From Membranipora membranacea (taxonomy: Eukaryota > Bryozoa > Gymnolaemata > Cheilostomatida > Membraniporidae): a stretch of 64,000 nt of DNA. Shown piece by piece: positions 13,550 through 26,900 of the stretch. The stretch covers positions 9,920,001 to 9,984,000 of the forward strand of contig OU612065.1 of NCBI GenBank assembly GCA_914767715.1, in the 5' to 3' direction. The notes under the pieces are model-generated. The model worked only from the letters and a program-made list of their open reading frames with translations. It was not told where the DNA came from and made no database searches. Made by a program: the position numbers and the translations under genes. Numbering within the stretch: the stretch's first letter is position 1; each line of letters begins with the position of its first letter.

Positions 13550-14740
13550 TTGATAACAACTTGCCATGGGTCTGTAACCTGGTGTGAAGTATTATTCTCA
13601 GAAATGTTCTTCTTCATAAATATTTCAACCCAAGCTGAGCAGGTCATGCTGGCGTTTTTCACCTGGTGGACAGATTACATTGCCAAAATAAAATCAAATG
13701 ACGTTGTAAATCAAGAGTCAAGACATTTTGCTCGGGAAACATTTTCGCCAGCAGCATTGAAACACAACGCTGGCGACTCCTGCTACTAATAAATCCTCTT
13801 ATTGTTTGAGAGATTGTCCCCCCCCGCATAACTAACTAACTAGTTTACAGTAAGTAACCTTCTAAAATCGCCTACGAGCACATGGTTTTATAATTATAGT
13901 GAACATTCTTTATTACTTGAATATAGTCTGCAGATTTCTCCTGTGTTTTCATATCGGATACTTGTGATATTAACATTACCAGGTAATGCCCATATTCGTA
14001 AAATTGAGGGTCCAGACAGAATTGTCTGTTCGGTTTATTAGCTGACCTTGTCGTAATGTATCACCACTTGAAATTGCAGATATGCAAATTTCAGAATAAT
14101 GTCTTGATACTATGCCTCTTTGGAACTCATAATACATAACTTATAAAATATCTATTAGGTAATGTATGATTACTCGTGAATAATTGAGCTCATTGGTATG
14201 GTAAAAGATTATCACTAGCTCATCAGCTCATATCCTGACGGGAATCTGTGTGTTGTTACTGAATGCTACGAAACTCTGAGGTTATTTGAGCAGGGAGTTT
14301 GTCGTATATCCCAAACTCCTATTCCTGATCTAACAGGGAGTTTGTAATCAACGGTATGGAGTTACTATCCATGCATATTAGGAGGATAACTCCCAACTAT
14401 GCCCCTATTTTCTCTAATTGTCTTTAGATAAGAGGTAGGGGGCTAGGGAGGTAAGGGTTCACCCCTAGTTACTCGAGTGGATAAGGGTGTATTTGAACGT
14501 GGGATATTGACTGAGTCTTACCATGTGACATTTATAAGTCATGAATAGTTGCAATAATAAAATTTGTTGAATATTTATCTAACAACAAATATTGTCCTGT
14601 TCATTATGATTTTTATCATAATACTTGTATGTTGGTAAGGAGTAATAAACCTTTGGATAAGATTATATCCATATCTGTAACTCCACATTTCACAGACATA
14701 GAGCTCAACAACCGAATGAAGACAGGTTTGAGTGAGGCGG
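13550..14740. other. Spacer between G2 and G3
   Basis: These 1.2 kb hold the G2 3' end (AATAAA near 13687), a short C run near 13818 and the presumed G3 promoter. No other exon was found. Confidence 0.4.
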
Positions 14741-17339
14741 ATGGATATCCTGTGTTCATCCAAGATGTATACCAGACAGAATATACTACTGTTATTGTTA
14801 TTTCTAGGAGTTAATCGGTGCAGTTCTAATTCATGGTAAGTGTTAATGCTTTTAGACAATATTTATTCTAGAATAGTGTATGCACATATATTTATTCTAT
14901 AAATGGCTTGTTTACGAGTATATGACAACAGAATTTTGCAATTCCTATCGAGATCAGGTCAATTTTAAGGTCAGATTGAAGTTCAATGTTGTTAACATGT
15001 CTGTACACCCTTGTTCTAACTGAATAACACCCTGTACATATTGTTCAGGGAAAATAACAACCAGACGGTAGAGTGGTATATAGAAACAGGAGATACGCCA
15101 TTCCATATTGAAGCTGACAAGTATGTATCTGGGAATATCCTCTTCAGTGACCTTCAGGCCTTGGTTACATCTAATGGAAGAAATCAATCTGTGGTTGTTA
15201 GCCAATACATCCGCTGGCCATTCCTGCCTTACAAAGAAGGTGTCAGGGCCAATGCTTCATTCTCAAGCATTACATCATTTGTCCAACCTAATGAAAAACA
15301 AGTCCTCGCTGCAAACTCTAATCATGGTTGTATTCGTGAGATCGACCGAGACACAAGCAAGACGAAGGCCGTTATTGGAATCTGTGGAGAGACATCCTGG
15401 GTCACCCAGCCTGTCAACGGGGAGCTACTCAAGTCGGTGTTCGGTAAAATCACTTCAATAGCGCATCATGTGGACATGGTTTATATTATCGAAGGTGATC
15501 ATTTACGCATACGGAAAGCGGATCTAAAAAACAATAGGGCTACAACAATTGTTGCAAAAGAAGACTTTGAACAAACTTACCATTATCCAAGGGAAGCTTT
15601 AGTTGACGCCACCAGAGGTGTAGTCTACGTAACAATAACATATGGTATGGCACAGATTGACATTAAATACGATAAATTTAATTATCTGACTCACCAAGAA
15701 TCTACTGGATATCTTGATGGCCCGCTTTTCAACTCACAATGGTACTGGTCTATGGGGATGACAATGGTGGCTAACGACACCCTCGTCGTCGCGGATGCAA
15801 ACAATGACAAGATCAGGGTTATTGATTTGAAGTCCATGAATGTTTCCACATGGTGCTTCAACAATCCGAAATCCTCTAAACTCTGCTACATCAGAAGGCC
15901 TGTTTCTGTTCATGTCCATCAATGCACACTCTTCTTTGGTGTTTATGGTCATATAGCTCGATTGGAGCTCCCAGATTGGTCATGTGCAAAGGCTCAGACT
16001 CCATACACCACAACACCAAGTTAGTTTTTTAATTTCCTTGTTACGGCTTGTCAATTCATAAACTAAAACATGACAAACACTGACACAATATCCGCCCATT
16101 CTTGTGGCTGTCCTTCCAGAGTTTTGTAAATAAATCTGCAATGTCCTGCAATTTGTTGTTGTATAACAGCATACATAGAACACTTATTCTTCTGATACAG
16201 GTCCATCCAAACCCCTTAGCTACATAAGTAGTTATGACATATCATGTCTGCTGCTGACAGGGGTTAGTATAGCTGAACGCTTTGTAGATACAGTGATGCA
16301 GAGATACACCAGTGTGGTTGATGAGGCATGCAGTAAGTTCCACACACTCTAATTGACCATATCAATAAACCTATATTTATTTACCTTGTAGAGATTCCCT
16401 CAGTTTAGACCAGTAGAGGGGACCAGAAGATGGGGAGCAACTCAAAATGCATGCAAAATAGTTCAAATAGAAAAATCAAGCAACAACGGCATCAATGACT
16501 GACGGCATGCATTACTTTTGCTTTTACTTGCCAATATCTCAGGTCGCCTCGAGAGGGAGTAACTCCAAATGCAGGCATTTTGATCAAGCTTGATCTAAAT
16601 TTGATCTTGATCCAATATTTTTCCTACTCTTTGCAACAGCAATTCAGTCTGATACTTTCGGCACAGCCTTTTGCGTTCATGTTACCATTTTGCAGATAGC
16701 ATATGTAAGCAGTATCGTTAATATGCATGTTTTTACTATGGACGGAGCCTACCCAGGGAAGTGTAAGATCACTTCCGTCATGAAAACTTGTCTGAACGAT
16801 GTCATGAAGGTGATATACAAAACAAATGTTAAAATAAATGTCAGTCAGCTGGATTTCGCAAAAGGAAAGAGTAGAGAGTTGCAAAACAGAACACCTAACT
16901 TTATGAGGCAGACCATTATTGTTGCCACACCACCGTGAGTAATACATACCTTAGAAAGGTTTAGGTCTATGAATTCAATGGCTAGTCACAACGACTATTT
17001 TAGAACAGCAAGGGCACTTACCACTCATTTAAAGACAAACCTGTATCATTTTGAATGAAGGTTTTGAACTGATTAAGTAGTAACCATAAACATATAAATA
17101 TAGTATAAATATAGTATTTATATGTTTATGGTAGTAACCAACATTTTAGAAGTCTTTGTCCTCAGAGCTGATTTGCTGGATGGTTCTGGACGCTCCTAAG
17201 GTATTAAAAGCTGCAGTTAACAACATGCATTTCAGAATAATATGTACCCAAATATTTACCATGTTTATACTTTAATAGAGCTGTTGAGGCCAAAACAGAC
17301 CTGATAGGATTGAAGCTGATACCTACGCTACAGATTTAG
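14741..17339 (+). CDS. Secreted NHL-like propeller with soluble four-cysteine C-terminal domain (gene G3)
   Basis: Five exons: 14741-14835 (signal peptide), 15049-16019 (propeller), 16201-16332, 16757-16934 and 17279-17339 (C-terminal domain); 1,437 nt, 478 residues. The signal exon is 95 nt, the same length as in G2, with core ILLLLLFLGV; an inner ATG at 14765 may be the true start. The propeller has NHL-like HGCIREIDRD and STWCF strands and the A-type cysteine pair (QCTLFFG...WSC). There is no membrane helix after it. Instead the last three exons encode a domain of about 110 residues with four cysteines and the block QNRTPNFMRQTIIVATPP, shared with G5 and not recognised by me. The exon-4 acceptor is uncertain: the site used in G5 is mutated here, and the in-phase CCCAG at 16752-16756 was chosen. 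Predicted to be secreted. Confidence 0.72.
17083..17132. repeat. Short perfect hairpin in last intron of G3
   Basis: Two 18-base arms (17083-17100 and 17115-17132) are exact inverted copies around a 14-base AT-rich loop. The word GTAGTAACCA occurs at both outer edges, which could be a target-site duplication. It may be a very small foldback insertion. Confidence 0.7.
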
Positions 17340-17489
17340 AAAGTGATCATTACAAATGGCACTAATTAATTCCAGTAATCTTACATGGCAATTACATAAT
17401 ATTTGGAAAAATTAGAACATTTTATTGAACAAGGCAATTTTCAAAATCTATCAGAGTCAGTTGGAGAGAAATTTTATGGTTTGCCAGGA

Positions 17490-18400
17490 AACCTAACCTT
17501 TTGTCTATGACATAATTGCAACATGGCTTTACATGAATATATGAATACAAAACTTGTCCTATCAGTATAATTGGAGTCGGAATGTTCACGTAAGGATCCA
17601 CTCGCATCTAGGGGTTGAATATCTAGCTAGATGATTGCTCAGGAATATACTCATATAGAAACCTGTATTTACCATATCATTCAAGTGGTCCCAGTATCCC
17701 AACTGTTACGCGTTTACAATCAGATTAGATTTAGCTATCCCCTGGACTGCCATTTTTGTATGAACAACAAGACTCATGGTCATAGTGTTGTCAATATCAA
17801 ACAAAAAATTGGCTTTGTTGTGGCTGATTTCTGCAGGCATGTCAAACCGCCTGCTTCTGGATGTATTTGTGTATACCACGCTATTGGTTGGTGCAAATCT
17901 TGAGACTAAGAAATAGGTTGCAGACAGGGCCGTTTGAAAGAATCCTCACTTTTTGTCTGCAGCATAATTGATTTTACATTAAATTGATACAAAACACACA
18001 ATGCGATATCATCCCCACACATCTCGGGGTTAAAGATCTAGATACTGGATCAGCGCTCAGATCAAAGTGGGAAATTATTCCTATGTTTTGCTGCACAAAA
18101 TCATATTATATCTACCATATCATTCAAGTGGTCCTAGCATCCCATCTGTTAGTGGGTGTTCAAACAAACCATGTTACGTGTTTGCGATCAGATTAGACTT
18201 AGCTAATAACTCAACTGCTATATACTGTATAAACAACAAGATTCACAACAAGTTTCACAACAAGTCACAGTGATGTTAATATAAATCAGTACTTTGGCTT
18301 TGTCGATGCTGACTTCTACGGATATGACGAACCGCCTGCTTCTGGATGTATTCCTGTTTACCATGCTTATGGTGCAAATCTGTTATGCTGAGCCAACAAC
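17490..18400 (+). repeat. Tandem duplication of the G4 promoter and signal-exon region
   Basis: Sequence at about 17640-17905 is repeated at about 18108-18390 with moderate divergence. Shared words include TACCATATCATTCAAGTGGT and CCGCCTGCTTCTGGATGTAT. The right copy contains the working signal exon of G4. The left copy keeps an ATG at 17839 and a similar start (SNRLLLDVF) but runs into a stop at 17914 with no donor at the matching place, so it looks like a dead signal exon. Confidence 0.75.
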
Positions 18401-20136
18401 TGATGATTGGTAAGAATGAGGTTTTTATACAGAAAGGCATATCAGAGCATTAATGCTGCTGCTACAAACTCAAGTTTTTTTGTGTAGTTCAAATGACAAC
18501 AAGATATAAGACTTGTGACCTTGAGCTGAATGTCTACACACTTCATATCAACAATATGATCACCTGTCTGCCAACTTCATTTACCATAAAACTATTTATA
18601 TCAATATAAATTTTGTGACTGATAGTCATTTTATTTAGATTTGGTTCCGTGTGATTTCAGGAGCAACGGACATAAACCTGTGGAGTTCTTTCTGAACACA
18701 CAGGCGACAGTACAGCATCTGGAGTCAGATATGTACATTAAGGGAAACATTCTGTTCTGTGAATATCAGGCGATACTGACAACAAATGGGCACTACCAGC
18801 AGGTGGTTGTTGGACAGCATTTTCGATGGCCTATCTATCCTTACGCTGAAGGCATAGGTGTTAATGCCACATTCAGCAAAGTCTCCCACTTTGTACAAAA
18901 GAATGAGACTATGGTTATAATTGCTGACAAGGACAATGGCTGTATTCGACAGCTTGATCGTTTGACTAACAACACAGTGTGCTTAGCTGGCGTTTGTGAG
19001 AAACTTACAGGGATTTCTCAAAAAGTAGTAGATGGAAAGAGGCTTGATGCCACATTCAGACGAATTGACAGCATGGCGTTGTATGGAAGCAAACTCTACA
19101 TAATAGAAAGCAATGCGCAGCGAATAAGACTGCTTGATTTTACAACTGAACAAGTAAGCACAGTTGTAACATCGTCAAACTTTACGCTCAGTCATCACAA
19201 GCCACACACAATGGTGGTCAACCCAATCACAGGGCTAATGTATGTCACCACTACATACGGCATAGCAGAATACAACCCTGGAAGTAATGTGTTCAGATAT
19301 ATGGTGTCGTATCAACAGAAGGGTCATCAAGATGGCATGCTTAATGAGAGCAGGTGGTATTACAATGATGGGATGGTGTTCCTGATCAATAAAACACTCA
19401 TAGTTGCCGATGTCAACAATGAAAATCTTCGCATTATCGACCTCGAGGCAGAGAGAGTTGCAACATGGTGCTTTGATAACCCGAAAACAATATCAAACTG
19501 CACAATCACCAAGCCAAAAGCTCTGGGTGTGATAGATTGTACAGTGTACATCACCACAAATCGGAAAATATCAACAATAGCGCTTCCTGAAGGGCATTGT
19601 CTGAGGCAGCAAGCTGAAGAAGATCAGATATCGCTTACCTCAGTTCCCAACTGGGTTCTTAATAAAAGTAATGTAATCAAAATCTATGGGGCAATGATGG
19701 TTTTGATGTGTTTGCAAGCATAAATACAACCTCTCAAAATTAGATCACGCGAGGAGGAAAAAACTCCTTGGTTCACATACGTCTTGCCAAGAGTACAATG
19801 ACAAGTGATGCGCAAAGAACGGTTTTGTCATCAGAATAGAATAATGAGCATCGTGGGTAAACAACTCCATGTGCAAGCCAATGTAATCCAACCTTTACTG
19901 ATAAAACATAAAAATAAAGCATTTACTTTTTTATTGTAGAAGCTATTGCCATAGGATGTGGTGTTACAGTCGGGATTGTAATCATAGTCTCGATAAGTGG
20001 AGTTGTCTTATACTGCATGAAGAGAAGACAATCATTCAGCATGACCTCTTCTAACACAGATGATCTATCTGTGTATTATAACAGTATATCAGCTGAGCAA
20101 GAGGAAAAAAAGCTAAATGTGAAGAAAGGGATGTAA
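18324..20136 (+). CDS. Single-propeller NHL-like transmembrane protein (gene G4)
   Basis: Three exons: 18324-18409 (signal peptide), 18661-19667 (propeller), 19940-20136 (transmembrane tail); 1,290 nt, 429 residues, phases 2 and 1. The signal exon has a hydrophobic run (LLLDVFLFTMLMVQICYA) and ends with a split Trp codon. The propeller shows the family blade (NGCIRQLDRLTNNTVCLAG), an ATWCF strand and the A-type cysteine pair (DCTVYIT...GHC). The donor at 19667/19668 was chosen because it is the phase-1 GT that joins to the tail exon. The tail has a membrane helix (VGIVIIVSISGVVLY), a basic stop (MKRRQ) and a cytoplasmic segment containing VYYNSI, which fits the loose ITIM pattern (V/I/L/S-x-Y-x-x-I/V/L). 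That match is suggestive only. An AATAAA follows near 20514. Confidence 0.8.
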
Positions 20137-20685
20137 TATCTGATAATTCACTGTTAGCTATGTGGCTGTAATTGACACTGTTTGTAGTCATCGTAGTATC
20201 CAGATGAGCAGTCAACAGGTTGAACTAGACCAAGTTTGATCATATTAGCCTGCGTTTTGAGTCACTCCATTTTACCAGTAAGTAACTCCTGGGTAGAAAA
20301 CTCCAATTGCAGGCGAATTAGATCCAACTTTATGTAAGGTCAAACCTCACGAAGACATTAGTTTCTCAATCTCATTTTCTTCTACATCGAACAATTGAAT
20401 GGCTGATTTTAAACCTTGCTGAAAAAGATAATTGATTCAATTCAAGAGTAAATTTTGTAGTTATTATAAATTTGATGAGTAGTATAAGATTAGGATAGAT
20501 TTATGTAATTTTCAATAAACAGGAAATCGATGGTAAGGACAATATACGTCGCTATCCGTAAACATGCGGCCATGCATGCATTCAGTGCTCTAATATCTGT
20601 ATATCAAAGGTCACTTTTTATCATTCGGAAGGATTGTTATTAATTTCATTCCTTAACTTTGTCTTGTGCTGAAGGGTGTCTGAAG
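20137..20685. other. Spacer between G4 and G5
   Basis: This spacer contains the G4 polyadenylation signal near 20514 and a copy of a dispersed short repeat (ACTCCAATTGCAGGCGAATT near 20302). No exon seen. Confidence 0.4.
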
Positions 20686-23439
20686 ATGGCCATGATTGGC
20701 AAAAACCAGATCACGGTGAGTCTCATATAATTTGCTTCATTCAGGGCCCAGACTACAGATGCTTCTATTAAATCTTCTGATTCTCATAAAAGAATATGTT
20801 ACATAGCAACTATCCGGTCCGTGAGACACATTCTGGTTCTGCATAGCTCACGTAATTAGACTGTGATGAGATTATTTAACTTTATGTATTAGAAGATTGA
20901 CGCCGTCATTCTATTGGCAGCTAATACTGAACAAGAATCGCTGTCTGAACTCATCACCTATTCTTTCAAATCACAAAAATTGGACATGCATATCCCGACT
21001 AGCTCAATCTTACATTATACACTCATAGTAATGGTCAGATATCGGTCGATCACAAAGCTTTATTTCTCTTCTTCTGTAGATATTGCTGGTCATTGCAGTG
21101 TGGTCGTGTTACGTACAGACAAGTAATGCTGTGTGAGTTACAATAATGAGAATAGTTATGATTCTGATCATCTAACTGTCTAACTCATCAATGACCGTCA
21201 TGGTACCTACAAGTTACAACTGTCTGATATAGATTATTGCAAAATGATTTTCGAAACGAGAGCGAGCGCAAGCATACATGTATTCACACACAAGTGTTGC
21301 GTCATGTCATATACATGCAATTCACATTTCAAAATAATTGTTTTCTGCAGCCTTAATCAAGAGACATTCTCATGTTTTTTTCAGAGCACCAACCAGTTCA
21401 CTCCAGTCCTTCTTTGATCTGGAGAAATATCAGACAGTTTATCAGCTGGCTGAGGATGAGTTTACTGCAGGTAATCTGCTTGTCGCTATCAACTCTGCCT
21501 TAGGGTCAACAGATGGGCTTAACATCAGCTGGGTGGCTGGCAATGTGTCACTATCCTGGTATGCAGAGGACAATTATGGAACAGACGCCAGATTTCGAAC
21601 AATCAGATCGTTTGAACAATGGAACAGGACACACGTAATAGTTGTCGATGAGTGGAATCACTGCCTTAGATGGGTGGAAAGAGAGAACGATAATGCGACA
21701 TCTGTTTTTGCTGGAATGTGCGAAATGATGGGTGAAAAAGACGGAAGTATGGTCGAGGAAGCTGAATTTTATCGACCTACAGATATTGCCATCAATAAAG
21801 CTAAGAATTTCGTCTATGTCACCGATTTCAAAAAGGGTAAAATAAGAATGATTGACCTTTACTCAAACTTCATACACACTCTTTACAATGGAGGAAACAG
21901 ATTATACCCAATGGGCCTGACTCTGGATTCAAGTATGTCAAACTTACTAGTCACAGTTAGCCATGGAATCAGGTCTATTGATGTACAAGGGGCGGGACGG
22001 GCAACAAATATCATCCAGCAGGTTTCTGGAAGGAATTTAACAATCACATCTCCGATATCCGCCACACAGTGGCAATTCCCTGACAAGATAATCCATCTGG
22101 CCCCTGATCTCTATGCAGTCGTCGATCGCTCCAATAGGCGTATAGGACTGATGGATAACAGCAAGAACCGAGTGACATCTATATGCGCTAGAATACAAAG
22201 GAGAATAACGGCCAATGTATACGGCAACTCTACAGACTGTGAGATGTATAATCCTCATGGGGTGGCATTTATAGGCAATAGCTTATATATCGGTACAGAG
22301 CAAGCTATCGCCGTAATCGACCTGGATATATCTGCAGAAGAAACAATTGTACGAGGTCCGACAACAGAACCAGGTGTGTAGGTGCCATTCATGTTAAATC
22401 CTTTTGATAAATCTGATAATTCTTTTATGACGTTTGACGAACATTTAAGTTTAACACGATAGGTTCTAGTGCTGCCTCAATGTAATAGTTCTCCAGACTA
22501 GGTGATTTTCTACCATAAACGTGGTATGTTAATATGTAGATAATCTTTATATGTTTGAACATGCAGCAAAGAGATTCACCTTGAGCTATCAGAGTATATA
22601 TGACGTTCAGTGCTCCTGGCTGGAGGGAGATGGTATTACTAACAGATTTGCCACCACTATGATGCAGAGACACAAAACTAAAGTCAAGGAAGCGTGTGGT
22701 GAGTTATTATACCGCTGTGCCATTTACATAAATGTACAACCTAGATCAATTTTGTTTAAATTTATGCGATGGTCTAAAGTTGGGTTCTGGGGATATTGAA
22801 TCAAACACATTGATAATGTGGAGCTTGTTTCAAACACCTGGCACTTTTCACCAGCCCCAAACTCTAAAGAATGCAATCGTATATTGGGTAAAGAATCCTT
22901 TGACTTTTTACAGTGGATGCTTTTCCTCGCTGTGAGATTCTGGGTGTATCTAAAGCTTGTTCCAATGACTTGATGATAGTAACCTACACGACAAATGAGG
23001 CTATAGAAGTCAGCCAACTAGAAATGGCCAAGTCAAAGAGCAGAGATGTACAGAACAGGACACCAAACTTTATGAGACAAACTATTATCGTTGCCACACC
23101 TCCGTGAGTGAAAACATATAGTCTGCTCAGTTGAAATATCACCGAAGTGACAAGCAGATGAAGACACGCCATGTTTATTATATATATAAAAGAAGTGACA
23201 TAGTATTAATTTCATACAGGTACTCAAAAGATTAATATTAAAACTGGTATGTACAAATATGCATACAATAATACATTGCCTATACCTTTACAGTTCAAGA
23301 CGGGCAAGGTAAAACACTATTCAATAAGAAAGAAAAATCATTGACATATTAAAACGTCTCTTTATCAATTTCTATTTGCAGTGGTGTGGACGCTAAAGCT
23401 GACGCAGATGGTCTTAGGTTGACACCAACTCTCAGCTAG
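20686..23439 (+). CDS. Secreted NHL-like propeller with soluble four-cysteine C-terminal domain (gene G5)
   Basis: Six exons: 20686-20715 and 21080-21132 (signal peptide split by an extra intron), 21385-22373 (propeller), 22567-22698, 22914-23103 and 23382-23439 (C-terminal domain); 1,452 nt, 483 residues. The rebuilt signal has the core ILLVIAVWSCYV. The propeller is more diverged than in G1-G4 but keeps NHL features (DEWNHCLRWVERENDNATSV, VTDFKKGKIRMIDLYS). It lacks the STWCF strand. The C-terminal domain matches that of G3 exon for exon: the first piece is 132 nt in both, the block QNRTPNFMRQTIIVATPP is identical, and the last exon ends in LTPTL plus one or two residues. There is no membrane helix, so the product should be secreted. 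An AATAAA lies at 23620. The first 30-nt exon is the least certain part. Confidence 0.75.
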
Positions 23440-23919
23440 ATGTTGCAAGCCGAACAAAACTCAGCCTTAGAGATCACAATTCAAGGGAGATAAACCATTA
23501 ATAATCTAGGTCCAATGTATCCATTTACATAATGATAAATTGTTAGCTTGCTCAGCGTGATGGATTTTGTACATTTCATGATAAAACTTATCAGTAAGGT
23601 CAGAGACCTTGATACACGTAATAAAGTGTCAATATCTAGATGCCAAACTTCATTAAGTAAGTTTATTTTTATGCCTATACATACTTTATGTTCTCAACCA
23701 GCCTATTGACAGAAAAATAGAGCTTACAGATTCATCTAGGTGTGCAAAGTTGCATTTCAGACTTGTCTCACCAAAACTGGCATATTTTCGACAGGGATCA
23801 GGATATCTTTGCTCGCTTCGAGCCCAACTCTCGTTCCTTTAACAAGATAATGGCTATGTGTAACCAGATGAACAGTTTAAAGGTTGTAATGGTACTTGTC
23901 ACCACACTCTCTCTCTGTG

Positions 23920-26900
23920 TCACCCTGTGATCAGGTTTCCAGGTTTTGAATTTCGGTGGTAGCCGCTCTGAGTCAGCATGAAATAAACGTGACAGTGTTA
24001 GAGAACAATTTCAGTTTTGACCAGAATCATAATTTCACAAACCACCACATGAACACAGAGGATTAACCCTGTTAGACATACCGTTCCATATTGATAGTAG
24101 TGACCTGCCAGTGTATATAACCAGTCCGGTTCTATGGCTGTAATATCCTGCATATATTCCTTGTTTGTCTTCACAACCTCATTAAAAACAACCCTGTAAA
24201 ATCAATATTGTTGTGATAGTTCAAAGAATAGTTTGTGACAAAAATTGACCAAATAACATTGTTATTTCGGCATGGAAGGCCGGTAACACAACTTCGCGGT
24301 TGTTTAATCAAAATTTTTCGGAAATAACTTTATTGATGCATATGGAATATTATTAAGGGCCTTGAATCAGCTGATTATGATGAGCACATCTCATACAGCA
24401 GAGGGGACACAACTGCTTCTACAGAGCTTACCACTGTGGAGGTACCTCTCTATAGAGTACTGATGTAGGATGTATGTGTAACTCATGATTATCTCTTAGT
24501 GTTCTGTATACACCTACTCCTATGTGATGTAACCGAGCAGCGTTCACAAATATACCCTTAGTGATGCACTGCCTCACTGTCCGCCCATTACCTGTACAAA
24601 GAATAATATCTGAAGCATCATTAAAATTATTACTTGCGTCACACTAAGCATATCTATCTGTACAATGCGGATTTACCAGATGTGATGATGGTTTTTCAGA
24701 CCGCTCTTGGGTGAGCTTTCAAGCATTCAAACTAGGTTGTGTATGACATGTGATACACCATCAAATTGTGATGCAAAGATCGAATTGGCTTAAAATTCTT
24801 TTAGTTTCGGCAAAAATCACTCAGGAACATATTGTATTAAGTGTTTATACAGTAACGGTAATTCTTGTCAAGTAAGGACACAAGTCATGGAAAATAATTT
24901 TTAGATTAGAAGCATATCATACCGTTACACGATTCTATGGGTAGCTTATATCGTTTCATGACATTGCGTAGCTGCTGACGAATGGAAAGAGCCCTCAGAA
25001 GACCTTTGTAGTTCAGATAATACTGCCGGCAGAACTTCTGACTTCTATTGTTCTTTGATAAGAAAAAATCAAAATGTGATATCAAGTCATATCAACCACA
25101 ATATTGATGATCAAAATCATAACACAGTGAGCTTGATAAATTTTGCTTAGCATAGCATCATATCGACACTTTGCATCTGCCACTTCAGGTAAGAATTTGT
25201 TTTATCTGGTATCAGGTTTATGTATCCCCTGCCAGAGAGATCATCAGTTTTGACTTAGGATTGAACATAGTTGAGCCGGGATTGGATTCCAAAATTCTGA
25301 CAAAGAATAGATGCAGGGATGACTTAGAGATAATACCTCTTCAAATGCATTGAACACATTTAGCAGGGTAAGATGATCTCCCTCTATGGCTGTGAACATT
25401 CGCTTGGCTCTCTCCTAGAACAGGAAAAAAAAGCATCACAATTAGCGATGTCAAGAAGCAACACAGATAATTTGTGGATTTTTTTACTTTATGAGAGACT
25501 TGCGTCGGATGCTTGGGTAAGCTTGGTATCTACACAGCTATTCTGATAATATCATGTATGGCAGTACTAGTATGTATGATCACGTCTGATATCACCCAGA
25601 CTGAGTGGACTCTGAGACACTTATAGTGAGAATCAGCAGGTGTAAGGTCATTCAAACACACCGATGATCATCTAACGTGTAGTACATCTGTAATACCTTC
25701 CATTTCTGTGTAGTAATAGATAAAATAGACAAGTAGTAGGTGGTGCATTGAGAATGAACTCTCTGATTATGATCGGAAGTATACTAACTCTGCTCTATGT
25801 ATTGGCAGCTGGTGTGAGCAATGCTGAAGAAAGGTAAGATAACTACCTACATAATTTCTGTTATATCATGGACAATGATATATATATATATATAAATATA
25901 CCTCTATGTTCCGCTAATCCATGAATATATGTATCAATGATCACTAGCTGTAATATAGTTCGTTGTGAGTCAGAAGACGCTATGATGTCATTCATCTAAG
26001 ATTATTGAATGATCTCTCAATACAGCTACCTGCATACGAGACTGTAACATCTATATTTACTATTAATTACAGTCGGCTCCCTGGTGGCTCTTACTTCACT
26101 GTAGATGGACTGGTTTCACACCTCACAGGAGATGAATTTATAACAGGAAATATATTATTTAGTATTAACAATACCATTCATACAACCGACTTCACTGGAT
26201 CTAAAACAAAGCTAGTCACAACCGTACAGCTCGGAAACTTGTCTATATCAAGTCTCAGCTTCAGCCATGTTAATCACCAGACACTCTTAATACTGTTAAA
26301 GGATAATGGAAAGTTGCTACAATTCGATAGAGTTACAAATGACACAACATTAATCTGGGACAAAGAAGAAAAAATTCTATCATATGAGGTGGAACCATCT
26401 AGCTCAACTACGATCCTGCTCGGAACAGATACGAGCCTGGAGTGGTTTCTTTATCCGCTGGAAGACACATCTCCGTCAACCCACAGCTTTCAAGTAGAGA
26501 AAGCAGTACATGTGCATCAAGATGTAAATTTTAACATTTACGCATTAGATAATCATTACGAATTGCACTTGTACTCTGTGCGGAATCCAATTCAGGCAGC
26601 AAACGTGATAGCAGATATTCCTTCAGAAAACAAGACAATAACAGACATGGTAGCTTTAGGAGATGAGTACCTGATACTTATGGACAGTACAGATTATAAA
26701 CTTATATTATTTAATACAACATCACATCTACACTTCAACATAGCTTTACAAACTTCAATACATAATCCTGTTAGCCTGATGACATATAACAATGTTATTT
26801 ATATAGGGGGAGGCGACTCCATATCATGTATGGAGATCAATGTGGACACAAGAAAGTTAATACCCATTTCATGCATTAAGTCATTAACAACAACATCAAC

